Shown here: in pieces, positions 49,418 through 60,762 of the stretch
How the letters are laid out: each line of letters begins with the position of its first letter
How positions within the stretch are numbered: position 1 is the first letter of the stretch
Source of the DNA: Steinernema hermaphroditum
Taxonomy: Eukaryota > Nematoda > Chromadorea > Rhabditida > Steinernematidae
Direction: 5' to 3'
Assembly: GCA_030435675.1 (NCBI GenBank)
Contig: CM059623.1
Location: forward strand, 4,614,012-4,678,011
Length of the DNA stretch: 64,000 nucleotides
Made by a program: the position numbers and the translations under genes
The notes under the pieces: generated by a model
Seen by the model: the letters and a program-made list of their open reading frames with translations, nothing else
What the model was told of the DNA's origin: nothing
Database searches by the model: none

Positions 49418-52400
49418 CGTCGCTGCGTGGCGCCTTTTTTAAAGTGCAGCGCCTCTCTGGTGCACTTTGAATCGCGACGCGGAGGCGATCGTCGTCGTCG
49501 AGGCGATGGGCGGCGGCGAGACGGAGGACTGTGCCAGCCTGAAATCACAAGCACTTGTATGCGTTTTAGCACGAGGCGACGACGACGGGGAGAGGGTGAG
49601 TGATCGCGCCGCGCGCGACGATTTGACCTTTGTGGTGTAAACAACTTAGCACGATTAGCCAATGGCTTGGATGGAGGATGATCGGAGCTATTTGTTATGA
49701 TCGGGGAGAGGGTTGGCCCAAAAAGTGCAGATGGCGCAGAATTCGAAAACAATGTGCGCGGAAGGAACGTAGATAGAGGAGTTTATGATTCTGTTTTGGA
49801 AGACATGTACTATGGTAAGTATTGTTATCTAGAGCAAAAGTGACGAAGATGAACGTGGTGGACGTATCTTGAAAGGTGGTGCACACCAAAAATCACTCTA
49901 CCGTACACAAAACAACGAATGGCGAATGTTTGGATGAGCAAGAATAACATGTTGCCCTGTTTTCTGTTTCCCCCAAGTGAACTTCTGAAGACCGACACAG
50001 CCTCTTATCGTTTCAAGTACGAAGAGATACGCGTTCAAATGGGATTCAGATTCGGCCGGTAAACAGTTGCTCTGTTTTTGCCGCGTTCGATCGGAAGGCG
50101 CAAACAGCGACGGCAAATGTTTTGCTTTTTACTCGAAACAGATGTGGGCGATCAAGAGGAAACGGGCCGATCGGGGAGAGGTAAAAAAAGGGTCATTGAG
50201 GATCGCTTCGGGGATGATGGAACTTGAGGATCATGTGCATGTTGTGGTGCAGCGGGTTTTTGCACTTATGGTTTTTGCACAGAAGTAACCAAAGTGTTGA
50301 TTTGAATGACCACCTTTTCCACGGCATATTTCTGAGATTTTAAAATTCAGAATAGGAAGAAAACAAAATCTTAGCTACGTCTATCTACCGAGGACAATCC
50401 TAGATCAGAAATTCCAAAAATTAAGACTCTAGTATTCGAGAGATATAGATTCTTCGTCTACATCTCAGCCTTTAAACCCGAGCCTCTTAACCCGATCCAA
50501 CGGACGCGTCTTCCAGAAATTTGGCAAATCCTCGGAATTAATCTCTGCACACCTGTCGCCCTTAGAGGAGACTTTACACTTCATCACCCCCGTCCAGGCT
50601 ACCATACCCCTCAAGCATGCTTTTTAAGCGAAAAACCCCAAAATGACCACACTAGACACACAAGGTCCGACTAGAGAGACTAGAGACGGACATAAGGGAA
50701 GCAGACGTCTGAAAATAGGTAGGGAGCAGACGGGACTGTTTAGTAGGGTGTGACATAACGCGTCGTCGGTCGGCAGAAGGGAGAAACGCAGCTTTCGCCC
50801 TCGGCTCCCAACAACTGTCGGCGGCGGCGGGGGAGCAGCAGGCCTAGCAGGCACGAGCGGGTCCTCGGCCGGCCCCACCTCCGTCGGCCGAGGAGTCTGT
50901 ATATGCTAATCACTTGTGCCCCGCTGCAGCGCCCTCTCAAAAGGGATTACCGCCCGAGAAGTGGCGCCTTCGGAATTCGCGTTTCGCATCCAAAGGACAG
51001 TTCCAGAACTTGCGACTTTCGGGCTCCGAGGGCTACAGTACCCGCTCCGGGAGCAAACGGATCAAATGGCGCCGAATGTTGCGACCGATGCCGTCGGCGG
51101 TGCGTTTACGATCGATTGATCCGATTTATCTTCCTCCCCTTCTTCACCCCTCGGCGGCGTCTGCCGGGCACAGGAAGCGCGGGGCGAGAAAAAATCGATG
51201 TACTATAGTAGCCACCGGGAGAAAATTTATTCAAAGGACTGGACACGGCACGTACAAAAACGCGCATTTCGCCGGACGGCCGACGGTTCGGGCCAATCGT
51301 CTTCTTCTCCAAACATTACACAGGCGGAAAACGGGGGAGAAGTGGGCGCTACGAATATAGTATGCTTTAGGGGTGCCCTGCAGACCAGGCCAGCATAAAC
51401 AAAGTTCAGCTGCACTGCACATGTGTTGCGGAGATGGATTAGAGATTCTATAAACAACGAGACGTCTGAAGAGTTGCGACCGGAGGCGAGGATTTGGGAA
51501 ACATCGGATGGGCCAATGGGAGTGAGGGTGGGCAGTGAGTCATGTAGTCGCTGCAGAAGTGATAAACACAGGGACAGGAGGAGAGGAAGTACCATAGTTT
51601 GAACTGATGATCCTAACTACGTAGTGTTACACAGAAAGATGGAGGGAGATAGTCAAAACAAATGATTCAGGGTCAGTGAAGTTGATCTGCCAAGCATTTT
51701 TCGATACTTTTAAGGATCGGATGTTAGCCTTTGCATATTTCGGACATTGGAAATCATTTATCGAAGCGAACCTATGCGCAATCGGTCGATTTCCCATTGC
51801 GTTACATTGATTCCGTATACAAAATGACTGTCATAGTCTAGAGCGTTTTTCTACTAGACAGACACCGAATGATGCTTGGGACTGTCTAGACCATTTAAAT
51901 AGACGCCCGCCTCCTCAATCTGCCTCTTTTCTTCAGGGGGAAATCTTCTAGACTTCACAGAATCTACTGGTATTTGTCTCCCACAACCTTTGTTACCAAT
52001 GAAACAAACGTCTATGTCTCACATGTGCCTCAGAATCACTCTTAGAACCTTGCCATGATTCCTAGTCGTTTGTTGCCGCACTGCCGCTCTTTTGAGATAG
52101 TGTATCTCGAAAGAAAAAAGCGCAATGTTTAGAAACTCTGTATCCTAAAAGAGCAAAAATTATGCCCCGAGTGAGGATCGAACTCACGACCTTCAGATTA
52201 TGAGACTGACGCGCTGCCTACTGCGCTATCGAGGCACTGAAAGCTTGCTCTCTCCCGTTCATGATAACAGACTTCTCCGTGCATTGCTTCGTGGTTTGAA
52301 AAATGTTTAGGTATGTTCTGTGTAGGTTGCTTTTCAGATAAATTGGTAACGCGATGATCCTCCGTGTTACGATAAGTGTCTCCTTTCGGGAACGCCCTGA

Positions 52401-55400
52401 TATCTAATTTAATTGACCTCTCGTGTTTTGACCGATCAGGGGATGTGGTGCGCGGATGGTCTAAATTTATCCGAACTGATCTCAAACAAGAAGTACTTTC
52501 TTGAACTTAGTGCAAATTAGCCAATGCTCTTGGAGGTTCAGAGACGATCGAATCGATCCATCCAATCACTTTGCTCTCTCAAAAGAACAAATTCGAATCG
52601 GATGCGATCCAATAAATTAGAGTTTTTCCTCGAGACAGTTCTTATACATAATTACCTTTCGATCCGATTTTAAGGAAGTAAACGGATACGCAAATCACAA
52701 ATCTCTGTTACACAGCTTCGATCGATTCCGTGAATCGAGGCGATCTCAGAGAACGCGAATGCAACAATTGCAAATGGTCCATTTTTCTTATTTTTTCCGA
52801 AAGTCACATTTTTCACCCAGCGGACGAGAAAATTCACCGACTGGAGGGCCAGATTCGTCCAAAAATCAAGGTCAACACGGAATAGAATACCGTGTCCGAA
52901 TTTAAGGAACGGCATAGGAAAGAACGGTAAAAGTTACTTGGAATATTCGATACATGTACATATATTTGGGACATTAAATACAGAGTGTTGTTGCGTAGTA
53001 GAACCCCACGGGCTTCTAGACTGACTAGATGTCTTCTAAACGCCTTTCAAGAAAGGTTTTAGACAAACTTCAATCGGACGAAGCATCTGGTGATCCAAGA
53101 CCGAGTTTCATTTCTCATCAAAGATGAACTTAACTTGCATTGGTCAAGCTTGCTTCAGTCTGCTTTTGACATGCAACTTGCCCTATTTCATCATTTCTTT
53201 CTGCTTCTATTCTTCCATAACAACAACCTAAGTTTACTTCAATGTTTCTTGCTGCCAGCCTCCACCTCGCCGTCTCCGTCCCATCCTTCCGTTTGAACTT
53301 TGGGTGCAAAGAGCGGGCCGCGGCGCAGCTGCCGCTCGACTCCGCGTAGACGATGACTCACTTCGCGTCTTCGGTCCGTTTTTTGGTTTACACCCTTCGA
53401 GTGCCATTGTGCATTTATCACCGTCGGATCGGAGCGCCCGAGAGCGATCCTCTCGCGAAAGTGAGCGGCGCAGTGTTGCGTCGTCGACGACGGCGTCGGA
53501 GATTGCAACAGAGCGAGAGTTGTGACCCGAAATCCGAACAATCGTTGTGTTCTCTCGACGCGTGTTACGCCGTGATGCGCACAAATCACATTTGGCGATC
53601 GCCCCGCATTACTATAACGCGTCGTTCGCACGGCCACCGTAGTCGTCGCCGCGGTGGCGCCCACCGGGCAGCACATGGCGGACCAAAGGTCGACGCTTCG
53701 GGCAAGCATCTGCCCGAACCTGGCACCTATCACTAACCATCTGAGCAGCCGGAGGCGAAGGTTAAATTCTGAAAGGTTGGGTTGAAGAGCAGTTTTAAAG
53801 TGGGGCGCAAACAGCACAGATTGATGGCACACATATGGTCAAAAAGCTCTGATTCTGTTCAGCTCCAAACAAAAGGTATTGTTTATTATTTCGTCGCATT
53901 CCATGTTTTCTATTGTGAATCGCGGCCGTAAAACATAGAGAATTGAATAGGATACTGTAGCTATGCAAAATCAAAGTTGGGTCCAATTTATAGAATCACT
54001 GTGCTACAGTACAGGAAAGCGCCGAAAAGCTGATGTTCCAAAAGATCCAAGTGAATTACCCATGGTAAGATTCTCAGGTTTTTGAGCTTTTCAATAATGG
54101 AGAAGTAGAAATGCTTCTACATCGTTCCACGGCGACGAGGACCCTCGCCTACCGTAACCTTCGTCCGCTTTTTATGCTTAACATGCAGACATCAATTTTT
54201 GCTGCATCACTGACCTAGTTCGTACAACTTCCAAATTGGGCCATCGGATTCCTGGAATTCGAAGACTATGCATAAAAACTCGCAATGTCACCTCGTTTCC
54301 TTAATCAAGCGACTAAATTTCACCGAACACAAAATGTGCTCGGCACAGATCGCATCTACCGTAGTCATCGTTTTTTTTGTCGAATTAAAATTTCGTGAAA
54401 AGTGTGGACAACGAGGAAGTACGTTTGATTTGAAGAAGATTTGAAACATGGACCATTAATGACCAAACGAGCGGGGAAGAGAACAAACGAGGGGTCTGAC
54501 ATAGGATGAGAATGGGTCAGGATGGAGTGAAGACAGGAAGCATGAAGGCCCAGGATTTGCAATATGGATAGTACGGAGAATATCTAAAGTTGAAAGTGAG
54601 TTGTGGAGGAATGGAGTGGTGGAGTGGAGACAGGGTCAGTTTCAGACATCATGATCAGATTAGACAGGAGACAGTCTGGCACGAAACATGAAAGCATGGA
54701 GCACTAAGCAACCTGGCCTTCTCGCTGCAGCGGCTGACTATACACTTATCTTGCAAAAAAGGGGTTAATGACTGACCGACCTTGAAGTATCAGCGCACTT
54801 TTTTCGCATGGTTTATCTTACGGGAGAGAGGTTAACCGAAACTTCAACGAAACAATTCATTTCCACTGATAGGTTATAACGCTTATAGTCTATAAATATG
54901 TCGAAGTTTATTCGTCTGGAACAAAGGAATTATTACTCTTAGAATGCTTTCTCAGAATCTTGTTCAAACAGTTGAGAAAGACTTGTCATGCACTAAAAGA
55001 CAGGCGTGAACCGTCCTTCAACATACAGCTTTCAAAATAAAGTTAAAAAACACAATAAATGCGTTGAATGCGGCCACGATTTCAATGGGATTTTTAGGGT
55101 GTATCACTGGTTCGACGTCGATAACTGTTAATATATTTGGGAAATGGAATTGGATGCCATCTGGACCTTTTCAAAACACTTTACTCCAGATAAAAGTGAG
55201 CGAAAAGAATGTCATATGTCATCAGCCTTACGTAGTTTTCGTAAAAGAAGACAACGACGAGATAAATGGTACTCTACTACGGAACTGTATCTTCAACAAC
55301 CAAATCAGAAATATTAATCGAACGGCTTACAGCTTGTTCTGTTAGGACTGCTCGCCCAAAGAAAGGGTGCAGGAAAGAATATATTCTAAACAGCAGCCTT

Positions 55401-57720
55401 CTTAAGTCAATTTTAGAAAACACTAAATTGATTCCAACAAGTTAGCCGACCCAAGAATCTGTGTTTTCGTACAGCTACTGATCTCTAAACTTTGGAGAGG
55501 TCGTCTCCCGTCTCAAGGCCGTCTGCCAGCCGGCTCCCCAGATCTCTGCTCCCAAACCTTTCCCGCTTCTCGCTGCCTTCTCGACACTCCGTTCGCAACA
55601 GCGCCGCTTTTTGCTCCTTGCCCCCTCTGGGTCAGCGCAACCGACCGTAACTTTCGATGCGGCCTCGGCACATCCATCACCCACCGTCCACTCACTTCCT
55701 TCCCCCTTTCATCCGAACTTCTCGAATCGTTTTTTGTCATCCGTTCGCCTCTCCGCGCGAGAGTCTATTTTAGTGGGCAAAAACGGGTTTCTTTCTCTCG
55801 CCTCGAGAGCCCTCGATTACCCAATACCCCCCACAGCCGAATGCGAATTCGTTTTTTGCGAGGTGACCAAGAGGAGAAAAACGCGAGTGACCGCGTTCCT
55901 TCGCCGGTTGTGTCATTTTCCCCACGGGTACGAACCCATTTTTTCTCATCGCCGTTCCGATTCGGTTCTGAACACGTTGCAAAAAAAGGTCCCTTTTTGC
56001 GAACAAAGGTCTCCTCTCCTCTACCTTCTTGAGATTCGAAAGGATCGCCTAATTATAGACGACAAAAGTGTTGTGGACTACTAGTTTACGCGTCCAGTGA
56101 CGTGACGACGGGGAACACAGCGCATGACCACGTGATAGATGTCTGCTCATAAAAGGGTCCATCAGAATTCTCCAGACGAGAGGCGATCAGCTGATCGATG
56201 GCAATCCCCGCCGGCAGTATAGTTCATAAGCTTAACATGCCCTAATCTGCCTAAGAAGAGGCCTGGATTCTTGATTTCAAAAGAAGCATTGGACGGACAG
56301 AATGTGTGTTATGATTAATCTGAAGGGAAAATAGATTGAACAGCGACGACCACATAGTTTTTCAGAACCAGTTGCCGTCTGAAATATACCAGAACACGAC
56401 CTTAGTTCAGAGCTTGACTGAACTGGGCTTCATACATTTTAGCTTAGGAAGAGCACCCTTGAAATACGGAGCTCGCCACGTCGAGATGGGTAGTTCAAGA
56501 GAGCCACTTCAAGAGTCGTTTTTTGATTTTGATAGAAATGTTGATTCGGATGAGCTGTTCGATGAAATCTCATGCGGTTCCTCGACGCTAACAACTGCCC
56601 TGGACCAGAGCTAGTAGGGACTATAGACGTCGACCAGGCACCGACTTGGCTAGGGCCCTTTCGTCGAAGGAGGCCGGATGTGCGCTGAGGTGTCAGCCTC
56701 TAAATCCACGGGCGGTAGGCATAGTATGATGAATTCCATACGAATTGAATGATCGCGATGAAATGTGATCACATAACAACTATCTCTAGAAGTCATAAAC
56801 CATTGTAATAATCAGTTAAAGACATGCATTCCGATCATTTCTGGAAATCGCGATTTTATGGGTTTGCTATGGATAACCATTAAAAGTAATGTTTCTCGCG
56901 AATCGGCGATGTTGATACCGTATGCTTCCACATATACACTTTCTAGCGGTTCGTTTTCAAAGATGAAAGTGCGTTGCGTGGTCACTCTGCATCGAAATCC
57001 AAAGTTTCCTTTCTTTTCCGGAGTTCAAATATCCACAGAGACCATCGAGCGATCATCGAAGATTGACGGTGCGCTCGGAAAACTCACATTCTCCTTCTGT
57101 GCATAAGTGATTTTGTATTTGCACGTATAGACCACGAGGCTATGTGTGTATATGTCGGCTTCTTCCACTCAAATCTCTTCATGGTCCTTTCTCAGGAACC
57201 ATACGGTCACTAGACACTATGCATCTTGGCGCTCTTTGCTCTCTCCCCTTCAGGTTGAGCACGTTTCTTACACTGCGTGTCATGTTGCAATTCCGCTCTC
57301 AATCAGGTCACTCCGTCTGCTCGGCTCCGAGACGTTCTCGGCTCCGGGGTTACCAGGTTACCAGGAATCAGTAAATGTCGCCCGGCGAAAAGGAAGAGAG
57401 ACGCCTTCTCGGAATCGCGTCGGAACGGGGTCGCCCCTTAATAGAGCTCCAACTTTTACTTTTGTCTTCGGTGGCGCGCAAAAAGTGCACACGGCGACGT
57501 CGCGCGCTCCGCGCGGCCACCCAGACGGCGCGCGAACCCGTTTCCCGCGACCGGCTGCTTCGTGCCCGGCGGTGCGGGGATGCGCCAGGGCGCCTCCGGG
57601 GAAGGACTGCCCTCCGTCGAATCCACGACCTCCCCAGGATCGCTCCTGGAGGCCCCACTCGCACCTGGACGGTCGACTCCGAGCGGGTACCCTTCCTTCC
57701 TCTCCAAGATCTCATCCCCG
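49418..57720. other. Gene-poor tract with one tRNA
   Basis: About 8.3 kb between collagen IV (-) and the EGF gene (+). Apart from the tRNA-Met at 52163, I found no supported gene. The part next to the collagen start is its promoter. A GC-rich island at about 53290-53760 and sequence at 57100-57720 may hold promoters or noncoding exons. Several AT-rich frames (such as 55064-55345 and 56858-57106) look unlike coding sequence of this genome. Confidence 0.5.
52163..52235 (-). tRNA. tRNA-Met (CAT), elongator, second copy
   Basis: Identical in 73 nt to the copy at 19347. Its 3' flank also resembles that copy (TATCCTAAAAG then GCAAAAATT, with single changes), which points to a fairly recent duplication or retained flank. 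Confidence 0.96.
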
Positions 57721-59474
57721 ATGCTACTCTCCCTCCTCCTTCTGCTTCCCCTTCTTCTCCAGGTGGCCGCGAATCCGTGCTTCAACGGCGGTCGGCAGAG
57801 ACACCTCCGACGGCCGGGACACCGGCATCGCCACCGTCGCGCCGACATCCACTTCCCCAAGAGTCCCTTCTTCGGTGACGAGAACGAAATCGCCATCGAC
57901 GAGGAGCTGATGGGCGGCAAGATGCACTGTCTCTGCGACTACAGGTAGGCTCTTCCCCCTAGCCTAACCAGGACTCATCGCCGGTTCAGGTACGAGGGCA
58001 TCCGGTGCGAGCACCGCGTCTTCCCGTGCGGACACGGCAAGAAGGTGCGCCAGCCCGGCTCCGTCCGGGAGTACTGTAGCTGTGACGCCGAATGGACGGG
58101 AGAGGATTGCGTGACTCCCGTTTGTCACAACGGGATTGTCGACGAACACTCCCGGCGGTGCCTCTGCGCGCAGGGATGGACAGGAACGCATTGCAACATT
58201 CCGGTTTGTGGTGAGACGATATCGTCATTTTCTAACTACTACTCTAATTCAGTTTTAAAACTCATTTATTGTTCGGAGAAATGTTCTTTTTAAAAAAGAA
58301 ATCGTTAACGGTTAATAATGCTTCATTCCAAACTTTTTGCGAGCAAAAGGTTTCCCAAAAGACGTGGGCAGACATACAGGCATGTATGTCCGTGCATGTC
58401 TTTCGGGTGTAGATGCATGTCAAGGAGCATTCATTGTGGAACTCCTCGAGCATATTGGTCGGTCAACTATTCATTTCTCTGCCTTCTCTGCCGCCGACCG
58501 GTCGCAGCAGTGCTCGTAGACACTCTCGTCTGCATGGGGTGGCGGTGGAGAGGCGGTGAGATCAGCTTTGCGCAGAGGCGATAACGTGACCAATGAGGCT
58601 CAGCCGAGGTGCGTTTATTGCTGGTTGAAAACTTTCACCCAATTGCCCGCCACAGACTCTGAAACACGAGTTCTGTAGGCAATTTTTGGAAACCCCCAGG
58701 GGTTAATAATCTTAGCGGAACAATATTAGCAGAAAATGTGATCGTTTTGTTTTTGCACAAAGATTCTTTGATAGACAAATCTCTACATTCCCATAACTTT
58801 TAACATGGATCAGTGAGCTAAATGGTCATCGACTGTATCATGATTGAGGTGCCCAATTCTCACAGCTTGAATTATCCAAAAGGTCTCAACAACGTTTCGT
58901 TCCCTCCGCAACAAATAAGCAAAAGTTTTGATCTCGGGCGGGCTCGAACCGCCGGCCTTCTGTGTGTTAGACAGATGTGATAACCACTACACCACGAGAT
59001 CACTGTTTGATCTGTCGATGTCACAGTTGATGTGATTATAGGTTCCGCGGACTTCCAAAATATCCGTTAACCAATATCGCTCCAATAAGAAACAAGTTTC
59101 ACATGATCAAGTACATGACCTAAAAATTCTCACGTTTACGTCTTACCATTTCCTTCTGTCTATTCGCAATTACGTTATGCTCATTGCAGGCCTTTTTGGC
59201 GCCTTCGTTGGCGACAAATGCGAATGCGAACACGGCTACGAGGGAATTTTCTGCGAACGGTCGCGCGCGTCGACATTCTCGCAAGCGGCAACGTGGAGCG
59301 CCGCGTTCTCGTTTCCTCTGGCTCTGATCGCCCTCATCCTGAAGATGAGAAAGTCCGACTACCCCAAAATTAATAAGTGAGTGTCCTGAATCATCTCCAC
59401 CCTTACCTCTCGGTCGTTTCAGTGCTATCCGCTCAAACGAATCCATGAAGTCTCTGATCTCCATCGAAAAATAA
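57721..59474 (+). CDS. Single-pass membrane protein with EGF-like repeats
   Basis: Four exons. Start MLLSLLLLLPLLLQVAANPC at 57721 gives a signal peptide; an in-frame ATG near 57580 would add about 47 Pro/Ser-rich residues and bury it. Exon 1 ends CLCDYR; exon 2 gives EGF-like segments (YEGIRCEHRVFPCGHG, EYCSCDAEWTGEDCVTPVC, RCLCAQGWTGTHCNIPVC). After a 977-nt intron, exon 3 gives DKCECEHGYEGIFCER and a transmembrane helix SAAFSFPLALIALIL. The last exon adds a short cytosolic tail ending KSLISIEK. The C-x-C-x8-C spacing fits EGF modules; the partner and role are unknown. The long intron carries a U4 gene and a tRNA-Val. Confidence 0.78.
58485..58563 (+). promoter_or_regulatory. snRNA promoter block upstream of U4
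   Basis: The conserved upstream block of the U4 copy that starts at 58564. It has GCCGCCGACCGGTCGCA, then TCTCGTCTGCATGGGG, ending GCGGTGAGATC before the transcript. It lies inside the intron of the EGF gene. Confidence 0.7.
58564..58705 (+). ncRNA. U4: U4 snRNA (complete), nested in an intron
   Basis: 142 nt. All U4 parts are present: the 5' U6-pairing end AGCTTTGCGCAGAGGCG, the K-turn hairpin, the stem I region TTATTGCTGGTTG, the Sm site AATTTTTGG, and a hairpin AACCCCCAGGGGTT. It lies on the same strand as the host EGF gene. Confidence 0.95.
58929..59001 (-). tRNA. tRNA-Val (AAC)
   Basis: 73 nt on the minus strand. Acceptor stem GATCTCG/CGAGATC, a D arm with TGTAGTGGTTATCACA, an anticodon loop with AAC (CTAACAC), and a T arm GCCGGCGGTTCGAGCC with the loop TTCGAGC. 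No intron. It sits in the long intron of the EGF gene, antisense to it. Confidence 0.96.
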
Positions 59475-60525
59475 GTCAAAGTCAAGCAGTGTCACCTCTG
59501 TATACAAGTTCTATTGTATGTACATAGCGACGTCGATAAACGCACTGAGTTGTGTTCTTGCAACATTTCTTCGTCCTTTTTTCCTCACAATGCACCCATG
59601 ACAGCTACGAGCGGACATCAATCACGCCTCGGGTGTAAGAGTTTCTCGGTGCACGGCCTGACTTCCGCTGTTGAGAAGATAATCGCCGAGGACAGAGGCC
59701 GACGAGCGCCGGCCTCTTTTTAGCTTTATTCGATCTCGTGACACATTTCCTCTCTCGTGCTTATTTTGAGCCCTTTTTGCAGAAAAGTATTCTTTTGATT
59801 TACGGCTCAAAAGATCGAAATGGCGACAGGGAGTTTGGTTAATAGAGATATGAGACTCCTATATTTTCTAAATTTTAAGTCAAGTTACGCATTTATAAGA
59901 TTCCTTGAACCGCTTCGCTTTTGGACCCAAAACTATCCTTCCTTCTCCATTTTCACCCTAGAATCCCCATCATTCACCACCAAAACCTCTTAATTAGTTT
60001 CATTTCCATTCTGTTTTTTGTTTATTTCATCTCCTCCCCTCTTCGGTTCCGCGTTTTTTTTCCATCCTAATGTCTACATTAACACGTGCTCAAAGTCACA
60101 AACTTTATGGCCCCACCCTGAAGCGTCGCCAATTTCCTGGTTTAGTCTTTTTTTGCACACTTCTCACCTTCCCCAAAAGTGCATTTTGGCACCTGACCAC
60201 AGGTGCCATCCCCACCCATTTCCTTTACACTAAAATGCCATCTAGTCCGCTCCACGACCACCGCCTATCCCTCAATTTATGATCATTTCGAAGCTTTGAT
60301 TTGTGGTTTGATGGGAAAATGATGGGATGTACTCGCTGGCGATGGTCACGAGAGGGTCGTGGCGATGATGTATTCATGCTGTTTGGAGCGGAATGTGCCG
60401 TTTTAGTGATTGAGAAATATTTCTTTGGGAAAATTTGCTGTACGTGGAACTTAGATGGTCTCCATCAGATGAGCAGACAGTGAAGGAGCTCAAGGGGCAC
60501 GTTAATCTCACTTGTAAATCATTAT
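59475..60525. other. Intergenic, nothing recognised
   Basis: 3' flank of the EGF gene and AT-rich sequence up to the next U4 copy. Short frames at 60018-60282 show no coding likeness. Confidence 0.45.
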
Positions 60526-60671
60526 TAACCCCTGGGGGTTTACCCCCAAAAATTGCCTACAGAACTCGTGTTTCAGAGTCTGTGGCGGGCAATTGGGTGA
60601 AAGTTTTCAACCAGCAATAAACGCACCTCGGCTGAGCCTCATTGGTCACGTTATCGCCTCTGCGCAAAGCT
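60526..60671 (-). ncRNA. U4: U4 snRNA with a 5-nt insertion before the 3' hairpin
   Basis: About 146 nt on the minus strand. The 5' end, K-turn and stem I region are as in the other copies, and the Sm site AATTTTTGG is intact. Between the Sm site and the hairpin this copy reads GGGGGTAAACCCCC where the others read GGAAACCCCC, an insertion of about five bases that could alter the 3' stem-loop. Whether it is expressed is unknown. Confidence 0.85.
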
Positions 60672-60762
60672 GACCTCACCGCCTTTCCACCGCCACCCCA
60701 TGCAGACGAGACTGTCTACGGGGAGCGGAGTGACCGGTCGGCGGCAGAGAAGGCAGAGAAGC
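60672..60762 (-). promoter_or_regulatory. snRNA promoter block upstream of U4
   Basis: The same upstream block on the minus strand, containing TCTGCCGCCGACCGGTC and GTCTCGTCTGCATGGGG, followed by GCGGTGAGGTC and the U4 start. Confidence 0.7.

Noticed and set aside
55064..55345. Frame of about 90 codons in the gene-poor tract
   Set aside because: It starts with TTG, is AT-rich and has no recognisable family.
57370..57720. Arg-rich frames upstream of the EGF gene as a separate gene
   Set aside because: Frames overlap in several phases without splice logic; the signal peptide at 57721 favours a gene start there.
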